From positions 1 to 25,122 of the IMG/VR virus record IMGVR_UViG_3300025674_000357: a DNA stretch of 25,122 nt, one strand, 5' to 3'. This document shows positions 19,881-25,122 of this stretch, one piece after another. The number at the start of each line of letters is the position of its first letter. Within the stretch, counting starts at the first letter, position 1. The position numbers were made by a program, and so were the translations under genes. A model generated the notes under the pieces. The model saw nothing but the letters and a program-made list of their open reading frames with translations, had not been told where the DNA came from and made no database searches. This stretch comes from a virus.

Positions 19881-20119
19881 TGGAACTAGCACTAATTGTT
19901 TATTTCAACCGACCACTTAGTCGTTATACTTCGTATAGCAAAGAAATTTTAGAATTTGTAGAACAGCATATTGACCCGCGAGTACCTGTAGAAGTAGCTA
20001 CGGTAGCAGACGCTGGTGGAACTGAGGTTGAGATTTATTTTGCGAATGCCAATATGCAGGTTATAGATGAAGTAGAATCAGCACTGTCTCGTGCAGGGTA
20101 TCTAGTAGATTACGCATAA
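19880..20119 (+). CDS. Small acidic alpha/beta protein
   Basis: This 79-residue protein begins on the last A of the previous stop (TAATG). The order is strand (ELALIVYF), helix (YSKEILEFVEQHI), strand (VPVEVATVADAGGTEVEIYFAN), helix (MQVIDEVESALSRAGY), strand, a ferredoxin-like alternation. It is acidic. No motif or family is recognised. Confidence 0.6.
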   Translation: MELALIVYFNRPLSRYTSYSKEILEFVEQHIDPRVPVEVATVADAGGTEVEIYFANANMQVIDEVESALSRAGYLVDYA

Positions 20120-20128
20120 CATTGAAAG

Positions 20129-20410
20129 ATGACATACAAAGAAGCAGTAGAAGAAGTGGCTTACGAGTTTGAAGTAGGCATGGGCTGTAAGCTTGGCGAT
20201 GTCTCTAATCGAGGCAATCAATATAAAATTGAAATCAAAGATGCGAACGGTTTTCCGCCAGCAGATTTTGAAGACATGGCGTATGACGGATTAGAATATT
20301 TGCTTGGTGAAGAAAAAACCAACAGCACATTTGTGAGTGTTGTATGGGATGTTTTGTCAGGCGAAGTACAGTCTGTAAACATTGATTTTCAATCATCCTT
20401 GCGACGCTAA
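20129..20410 (+). CDS. Small acidic alpha/beta protein
   Basis: This 93-residue protein has an N-terminal acidic helix (TYKEAVEEVAYEFEVG), a strand pair with a turn (NQYKIEIKDANG), a second helix (ADFEDMAYDGLEYLLGE) and C-terminal strands (FVSVVWDVLSGEVQSVNIDF). The helix-strand-turn-strand order resembles the leader-array genes D, E and F, although no leader is present. The gene starts nine bases after its neighbour's stop and overlaps the next gene by one base. Confidence 0.6.
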   Translation: MTYKEAVEEVAYEFEVGMGCKLGDVSNRGNQYKIEIKDANGFPPADFEDMAYDGLEYLLGEEKTNSTFVSVVWDVLSGEVQSVNIDFQSSLRR

Positions 20411-20664
20411 TGTTTGGACGACTGTACGACATCTGGATTGGCGACGAAGACGTCGAACTGCGTAACATGATTGAAGAGTTTCGTATTGACTACGGACTTG
20501 ACGAGAAATTTATGTACACGCTAGAACTCATTGAATCTTCAATAGCTGAAATGGACTATGAAGGCGCATTGACGCTTTTTCAATTTTACCAACCCAGCAA
20601 TATGTCTCGGTTGGATTACAACGTATTTGAACAACTATTATTAGACGCACAGTATGGCATTTAA
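20410..20664 (+). CDS. Small acidic helical protein
   Basis: This 84-residue protein is helical (EDVELRNMIEEFRIDYGLDEKFMYTLELIESSIAEM), with a GALTLFQFYQPSN stretch and a final helix (YNVFEQLLLDAQ). It overlaps the previous gene by one base and the following structural gene by 11 bases, so it is part of the head operon. It might be a minor head-associated or chaperone-like protein. There is no sequence-based family evidence. Confidence 0.58.
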   Translation: MFGRLYDIWIGDEDVELRNMIEEFRIDYGLDEKFMYTLELIESSIAEMDYEGALTLFQFYQPSNMSRLDYNVFEQLLLDAQYGI

Positions 20665-21490
20665 ATATTACCCAGCATTGCAGGCAACCGATGGCGACCA
20701 AACTTTGCCTATTCCAATGGCTTTGCACAATCCTAACGCGGCAGACATTACTGTAGAATTTACTCCTGAAGGTGACGGTTTAATTTACCAGCCTTTTGCA
20801 TCGAGCGCAGATGTTTTGGATGCAATTATTGAGTTGCCTACACTTCGGGCCGCGCAAGCAGCTACAGCGTATGACGCAACGACCATTCAAGGAAACGGAA
20901 GCGCAGCAGTCATAACCGTAACTACGACTGACGTAGGTAGCGACTTAGGTGCATTTTTAGGAGGTGGTTTATCGGGTGTAATTTTTGCAGGTTCAGGCAT
21001 TCCTTTGGGTGACGGAGTACAAACGTACACGCCTACAACAGACGGTTCAGGCTCAGGTTTTGAAGTAACATTTGCGGTGAGCGGAACAGCACCTGCACAA
21101 ACAGTTTCTGATTTGGTTGTTGTAAATGCAGGAACAGGATATGCGGTAGGCGATGTGTTGACATTTACTGCTGCAGACGAAGGCGAGTTTACTCGTACTC
21201 TTACAGCAGATGACATTAGCGTAGTTTTTCAACCTTCTGTAGCTACGGCTACGACTGCTGGCGATAATTACCGTGCAGGTGACATCATTCAGATTACAAT
21301 GTCCGAAGACATTACGGTTGGCGAGGTTACAACGACTTACACTTATAACGTAAGAATTCGCGTAAAGACTTCTGACCTTGCAAGCAGTAAAGTCGATTAC
21401 GTAATTGGCGCAGGCACAACAACACCTATTCGCGCATCAAAATTTAAGGTTCTTGGTACAGATGACCGAGCAGTAACAGCAATTGGATAA
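20654..21490 (+). CDS. Beta-rich structural protein, possible head decoration or fibre
   Basis: This 278-residue Thr/Ala/Gly/Val-rich protein contains the repeat-like motif NAGTGYAVGDVLTF (about residues 158-171) and a similar TTAGDNYRAGDIIQI (near 207-221), seen in beta-helical or fibre-like phage structural proteins. The first 50 residues are different (LPIPMALHNPNAADITVEF). Low charge and many strands suit a capsid decoration or head-fibre protein. It lies between the protease and scaffold-like genes. A cement or head fibre role is inference from position and composition. Confidence 0.58.
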   Translation: MAFKYYPALQATDGDQTLPIPMALHNPNAADITVEFTPEGDGLIYQPFASSADVLDAIIELPTLRAAQAATAYDATTIQGNGSAAVITVTTTDVGSDLGAFLGGGLSGVIFAGSGIPLGDGVQTYTPTTDGSGSGFEVTFAVSGTAPAQTVSDLVVVNAGTGYAVGDVLTFTAADEGEFTRTLTADDISVVFQPSVATATTAGDNYRAGDIIQITMSEDITVGEVTTTYTYNVRIRVKTSDLASSKVDYVIGAGTTTPIRASKFKVLGTDDRAVTAIG

Positions 21491-21492
21491 AT

Positions 21493-21999
21493 ATGAAACG
21501 AAAGTTTGAAGAAGAAGCGGTGGAAACTCCCGCAGAAGAAGTCCAAGAGGAATCGACCCCAGATTCACACGAACAGTTTATTAATATTTTAGTCGAAATG
21601 GGGCTTTCGGCTGAACAAGCAGAAGCAGTACACGAAATGGCTATGAAACTTGTAGAGAACGGTTCTTCTCAAGAAACAACAGAAGAAACCAAAGTAGAAG
21701 CATCTCGTCAGCGTCGCGCTGAATTCGCACGTCGTAAGCGTGGGTACGGACGACGAGGACGTAAGATGTCAGAGGAACGACGACCAGAAGGTCGCCGAGA
21801 AATGTCACGCGAAGAACGTCGTATGCGACGCCTTGCACGTGAGAACCGAATGTTGCGTCAGCAACTTTCAGAGATGGGACAGCAACCCGCATCCCAGCCG
21901 TTGCGTAACCGACCAGAAGCAAAGGCAGCACAGCCAGCTATCGAAGCGGGAGGCACGGCAAAGAGTCGGGTGTTTAATTACTTTAAAGACGTTATTTAA
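21493..21999 (+). CDS. Scaffolding-like protein upstream of the major capsid gene
   Basis: This 168-residue protein sits directly before the major capsid gene, the usual place for a scaffold. Residues 1-70 are acidic with a helix (EQFINILVEMGLSAEQAEAVHEM). Residues about 71-125 are extremely Arg-rich (runs such as RRKRGYGRRGRK and RREERRMRRLARENR). The C-terminal part (about 115-168) has coiled-coil-like helix and ends SRVFNYFKDVI. The acidic/basic split with a short C-terminal hydrophobic tail fits an internal scaffold that binds capsid protein. The very basic middle might also contact DNA, so a DNA-condensing or core protein is the alternative. Confidence 0.62.
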   Translation: MKRKFEEEAVETPAEEVQEESTPDSHEQFINILVEMGLSAEQAEAVHEMAMKLVENGSSQETTEETKVEASRQRRAEFARRKRGYGRRGRKMSEERRPEGRREMSREERRMRRLARENRMLRQQLSEMGQQPASQPLRNRPEAKAAQPAIEAGGTAKSRVFNYFKDVI

Positions 22000-22001
22000 T
22001 T

Positions 22002-23012
22002 ATGAGTTATAATCGTTTTTCGCGACGCCACCGAGCGTTTGCAAATCCAGCGGTAACCCCAAACACTACTTATGCAGGGGAAGATGCTGATTTTTACGTA
22101 GCACCAGCTATTCACGGTGCTGACACAGTAGCCAACAACTGGGTAACACAGTTGGACGGCATCCAAAACAAAGCCGTCGTTTCTGGCGCATACGTAGCCG
22201 ACGACGTTATTCAAGCAGCGGGTTGTGATTTCGCTGATGGTAACAGCGTAACTGTTGACGAGCGTGTCTTGACTTTGACTGACCTCAAAGTAAACGAGAC
22301 ACTTTGCCGTGGTTCTATCCTTCCTACATGGCAGGGCATGACTGGCGCACGTCAGTCTATGGATTGGTCTAACGACTCCTTCCGAAACTTTGTTTTTGCT
22401 ACTGTGGCAGCTAAAGTTGCTGAAGGTGTAGAAAATAACATTTGGGTCGGTGGTAACACTACTGGTTTCCTGTCTGACGACGGTGCGTTTGACTCAGCTG
22501 GTTGGGCAAACGGACGATTGCAAGGTGCTACCGAGCAAGTTATTGCTGCTATTACCAACGCAAACGCAATTGCACAGTTCAACTTGGTTTACACTAAGAT
22601 GGCTGAAACTACTCCAGCCGTTTTGACTAAGCCTGACACAGCGTTCTTTGTCTCACCAAAGACATACGCTTTGTACTGTCAGCAATTAGCTGGTTTGGGT
22701 GCAGAAAGTGCATCATTGGCTGGACAAGGTATCAACAATCAAGCAACTGCTCAAGGTTTTGTTGGCATCGGATTTATGGGTATCCCCATTCACGTTTCTG
22801 GCGGTATGCCTGACGACTGTATCGTAATGGCACAGGAGGCTAATTTGTACGTAGGTTCTAACCTGCGCACCGACTACACTAATGCTGCTATCATCCCAGC
22901 GTACCAGTACGACGGTTCTGACAACATTAAGGTTGTTATGCAGTTTGGTTTGGGTACACAGGCTGGTCGTTTGACAGAGGTTGTTGTAGGTGCATTGACA
23001 ACTATCCTGTAA
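22002..23012 (+). CDS. Major capsid protein (HK97-fold-like)
   Basis: This 336-residue protein is the best candidate for the major capsid protein. It follows the protease and scaffold-like genes. It has a disordered basic start (MSYNRFSRRHRAFANPA), a mid-region of alternating helix/strand with NNIWVGGNTTGFLSDDG, and strands near the C-terminus (FVGIGFMGIPIHVSGGMPDDCIVMAQEAN, LYVGSNLRTDYTNA), which is the general arrangement of HK97-fold proteins in Bacteroidota phages. The GIPIHVSGG-P-D segment is typical of the P-domain/A-domain end. Codons are skewed toward GGT, GCT, GTT and AAC more than in neighbouring genes, in line with high expression. Confidence 0.82.
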   Translation: MSYNRFSRRHRAFANPAVTPNTTYAGEDADFYVAPAIHGADTVANNWVTQLDGIQNKAVVSGAYVADDVIQAAGCDFADGNSVTVDERVLTLTDLKVNETLCRGSILPTWQGMTGARQSMDWSNDSFRNFVFATVAAKVAEGVENNIWVGGNTTGFLSDDGAFDSAGWANGRLQGATEQVIAAITNANAIAQFNLVYTKMAETTPAVLTKPDTAFFVSPKTYALYCQQLAGLGAESASLAGQGINNQATAQGFVGIGFMGIPIHVSGGMPDDCIVMAQEANLYVGSNLRTDYTNAAIIPAYQYDGSDNIKVVMQFGLGTQAGRLTEVVVGALTTIL

Positions 23013-23013
23013 T

Positions 23014-23613
23014 ATGCCTTTGAACTGCGGAACACTAGCAGGACGCAGCATTGAATGCGCTGACGTAGTAGGCGGTCTAAAAGCCGTGTACTTCGCAGAC
23101 AGTTTTATGGACTTGACTACTGTTGCTACAGCTACAGAATCTACAGGCGTGATTGAAGACCTTCACGCTGATGACGGTTCTGAAACTGGCACGTACCAAG
23201 TCTATAAATATGAGTTGCGTCCTGAGTTGTCGAGCATGACCATTAATATCCAAGCGGACACAAACAACGGCACTGTTTTTTACGAGCAGACGTTAAGTTT
23301 GATGTTCCACAAATTGAAGGCTGTTGACAGCAACAAAATTGTAGAACTGGCAAAAGGTCGATTGAACGCGTACGTTCTCGACAACAACGACCAAGTTTAC
23401 GTTTTGGGTGCAGAAAACGGTTTGGATATTAGCGGTGGTAACTTGACGACAGGTACGAGTTTCGGTGATATGAACGGTTTCCAACTAGATTTTAGTGGAC
23501 GCGAATTGTATCCTGTATGGTTTTTGCCAGAGCCGTCTGACCCTACGGCCACTGCCTTCCCGTTTGACAACGCGAATACGATGGTCACTGGTGTCACAAT
23601 TGACATTGACTAA
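23014..23613 (+). CDS. Putative major tail tube/structural protein
   Basis: This 199-residue protein begins with a CGTLAGRSIECADVVGGLKAVYFADF-like segment, followed by strands, a helix (YEQTLSLMFHKLKAV) and LDISGGNLTTGTSFGDMNGFQLDFSGRELYPVWFL. The start (xxxxIECxDxVGGLKAVYF) and the GTxFGDxxGxxLxF stretch recur in Bacteroidota phage structural proteins, probably tail tube. The gene directly follows the capsid gene and ends the head operon before a strong terminator. A head-associated role remains possible. Confidence 0.58.
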   Translation: MPLNCGTLAGRSIECADVVGGLKAVYFADSFMDLTTVATATESTGVIEDLHADDGSETGTYQVYKYELRPELSSMTINIQADTNNGTVFYEQTLSLMFHKLKAVDSNKIVELAKGRLNAYVLDNNDQVYVLGAENGLDISGGNLTTGTSFGDMNGFQLDFSGRELYPVWFLPEPSDPTATAFPFDNANTMVTGVTIDID

Positions 23614-23632
23614 GATTAATATGCAATAAAGG

Positions 23633-23663
23633 AAAGGGGACGGTTTACGCTGTCCCCTTTTTT
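23633..23663 (+). terminator. Strong terminator after the head operon
   Basis: AAAGGGGACGG, a 6-base loop TTTACG, and CTGTCCCCTTT form an 11-bp stem with one G-T wobble. It is followed by TTT and then ATTTT. It lies 19 bases after the tail-tube-like gene stop and 12 bases before the phosphoesterase start, so it separates the head operon from the last two genes. Confidence 0.88.
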
Positions 23664-23675
23664 ATTTTAGTAAGT

Positions 23676-24392
23676 ATGAGTTACCGTCCACGACTGCAAC
23701 CTAAATACAAGAAGGCGTTAAAACATTTGCGTCAAAATCACAGGCGCATTTTAGTCATTGGCGACTTGCATTGTCCATTTGAGCATCCTAAGTATTTTGA
23801 CCACTGCGTAGAGACGTATGAAAACTACGCGTGTAACCAAGTTATTTTTATTGGCGACCTAATCGATTCTCATGCTTCTAGCCGCCATGAAACCGACCCA
23901 GACGGGGTTAGCCCTAGGACGGAGTTAGATATGGCAATAGACAGCCTTAAAAGGTGGAATGCAGCTTTTCCTGTGGCTGATGTAGTCATAGGTAATCACG
24001 ACAGGATAGTTTTACGCAAAGCGTTTAGCAGTGCCATACCGAAAGTTTGGATAAAAAGTTTTAACGAGGTGCTAGGCACAAATTGGAACTGGACACATCG
24101 CATCGAATACGACGGTGTACAGTTTATTCACGGTGAGGGAGCAACAGCCAAAACACGAGCAAAAAACGATATGCAAAGCACGGTACAGGGTCACCGACAC
24201 ACTGAGATGGAAGTCGTGCATTTGACAGGAAAAGACCGTATTTTTGGTATGCAGACGGGATGTGGAATTGATGAAACATCCTATGCTATGGCGTATGCAA
24301 AAAACTACAAAAAACCTGCGCTGGGCGTCGGTGTAGTAATTGATGGAAAGATTGCTTTTAACGTGCCTTTGCAGAAAGACTTATATAAATAA
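23676..24392 (+). CDS. Calcineurin-like metallophosphoesterase
   Basis: This 238-residue protein has all core motifs of the family: Asp30-Leu-His32 (GDLHCPFEH), Asp61 (GDLIDS), Asn107-His108-Asp109 (GNHD), His152 (IHGEG) and His173-x-His175 (QGHRHTE). It probably hydrolyses phosphodiesters or phosphomonoesters with two metal ions. The natural substrate cannot be told from sequence. Phage enzymes of this kind have been implicated in DNA or nucleotide processing and in removing phosphate-type modifications. It starts just past a terminator, without a visible -7 box, so its transcription depends on read-through or an atypical promoter. It is followed three bases later by the tail-fibre-like gene. 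Confidence 0.88.
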   Translation: MSYRPRLQPKYKKALKHLRQNHRRILVIGDLHCPFEHPKYFDHCVETYENYACNQVIFIGDLIDSHASSRHETDPDGVSPRTELDMAIDSLKRWNAAFPVADVVIGNHDRIVLRKAFSSAIPKVWIKSFNEVLGTNWNWTHRIEYDGVQFIHGEGATAKTRAKNDMQSTVQGHRHTEMEVVHLTGKDRIFGMQTGCGIDETSYAMAYAKNYKKPALGVGVVIDGKIAFNVPLQKDLYK

Positions 24393-24395
24393 GGG

Positions 24396-25122
24396 ATGAT
24401 TCAACTAGCCAATTTTGAGGAACGCGAGTTCTATGTAATGCTGGGTAAAATTGTGACGTCTGTAGATGTCACTTTTACCTTTCAAATGACCGAAGAGGAG
24501 TTTACTACTACTCTTACACCAGTTTCTAGTACCCTACGCGCTAGTAAATTTGCGTTTACAGCTACTACGTATCCTGAAGGTCAGTACATTGTCAAGTTTG
24601 TAGAGACAGGTCAAACCGAAGTTTTAGCTACGGTTGCTGGATTTGTTTCTGGCAATCCGATTTTTGCCACAAGTCAATACAACACTTACAACGATGACGG
24701 CACATCTACTACGTACGTGCCTAGCGACGACCAAGGACTTGTTCCAAGCGTAAGTCAAAAGTTAAGAGTCAGCACATTAGATTTAGGCACTGACGTTTCA
24801 TACGTGCGGTATCTAAAGGTCACGAATGGCACGTTGACTGATAACGGCGACAATTCTGTTACGCTAAACACGGGCGGCGCGGAAACGCTTGGCGACTTAG
24901 ACGATGTTAACGTAGACAACCCTTTGGGGGGTCAAAGTATTATGTGGGATAACGGCTTAGAAGAATGGGTAAAAGACAGCCGTACAACTGCTCTCTTCGC
25001 TGAGTTTAAACAAGGCTTAGTGACAACGGTCAAAAACGGAGCAGGCACGGAGAGCGAGTTAAAATTAGAACAAACAAAGGCAACCGTACAGACAGGCATT
25101 ACAAAAGTCGTGTTGACAGAAA
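24396..25122 (+). CDS. Tail-fibre-like protein, 3' partial
   Basis: An open frame runs from ATG 24396 to the window end (242 full codons). The N-terminal 110 residues are beta-rich (FYVMLGKIVTSVDVTFTFQ, FVSGNPIF), suited to attaching to the tail or neck. Residues 165-191 include LGDLDDVNVDNPLGGQSIMWD-type sequence, the LxDLxDVxxxxPxxGQxLxWD-type module common near the start of phage tail fibres and spikes. Later repeats (TKATVQTG) suggest a triple-beta shaft. It probably contributes to receptor binding. The stop lies outside the window. Confidence 0.75.
   Translation, partial: MIQLANFEEREFYVMLGKIVTSVDVTFTFQMTEEEFTTTLTPVSSTLRASKFAFTATTYPEGQYIVKFVETGQTEVLATVAGFVSGNPIFATSQYNTYNDDGTSTTYVPSDDQGLVPSVSQKLRVSTLDLGTDVSYVRYLKVTNGTLTDNGDNSVTLNTGGAETLGDLDDVNVDNPLGGQSIMWDNGLEEWVKDSRTTALFAEFKQGLVTTVKNGAGTESELKLEQTKATVQTGITKVVLTE

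Noticed and set aside
21740-22012. 90-codon ORF in another frame in the scaffold-like gene
   Set aside because: It overlaps the Arg-rich scaffold region and the capsid start; the product is biased and without support.
1-25122. tRNA, rRNA, integrase, transposase or attachment sites
   Set aside because: None was recognised by eye on either strand; a covariance-model scan would be needed to exclude a tRNA-like gene fully.

Overview
This window is part of a tailed double-stranded DNA phage genome, most likely a siphovirus of the Caudoviricetes, with every supported gene on the + strand. Overlapping start/stop codons are very common (GTGA, ATGA, TAATG, ATG-nn-TAA). The host is probably a member of the Bacteroidota. 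Three promoter-like sites carry the Bacteroidota -7 box TAnnTTTG, one of them in the ideal TTG-N19-TAnnTTTG arrangement; Shine-Dalgarno sequences are mostly absent; and several proteins look like families common in Flavobacteriia-type phages. Host assignment is inference.

Layout. (1) 1-1289: the end of a neck/connector-like gene, then a compact lysis block of a membrane-anchored coiled-coil protein, a T7-lysozyme-like amidase and a holin-like small protein, closed by a strong terminator at 1339-1369. (2) 1537-7695: a promoter and a replication/early operon of many small genes. These include an OB-fold-like protein, a Myb/SANT-like protein, a winged-helix replication initiator with a repeat cluster inside its gene (candidate origin), a helicase-loader-like protein, a PD-(D/E)XK-like nuclease, NinG, a sigma-factor-like protein, and at the end the probable small terminase. 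(3) 7683-8062: a single hypothetical gene with its own promoter and terminator. (4) 8067-16887: large terminase, then the tail module: a chaperone-like pair with a probable -1 frameshift, tail completion, gp10-like protein, two large tail proteins and tape measure. (5) 16918-18629: a promoter and seven small, very acidic genes. Six of the seven, and the protease gene that follows, start with the same exact 17-base leader. (6) 18641-23613: the head module (XkdF-like protease, four more small acidic genes, a structural protein, a scaffold-like protein, major capsid, a tail-tube-like protein), closed by a terminator. (7) 23676-25122: a calcineurin-like phosphoesterase and the beginning of a tail-fibre-like gene.

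Two features deserve most attention. One is the repeated-leader array of acidic small proteins between tape measure and head genes. The other is the regulatory and replication signal set: two near-identical dyad promoters, the repeat cluster inside the initiator gene, and the T9 slippery site. No portal gene, integrase, repressor or DNA polymerase is visible; the portal presumably lies outside the window. The order terminase-tail-head differs from the usual terminase-portal-head-tail order.
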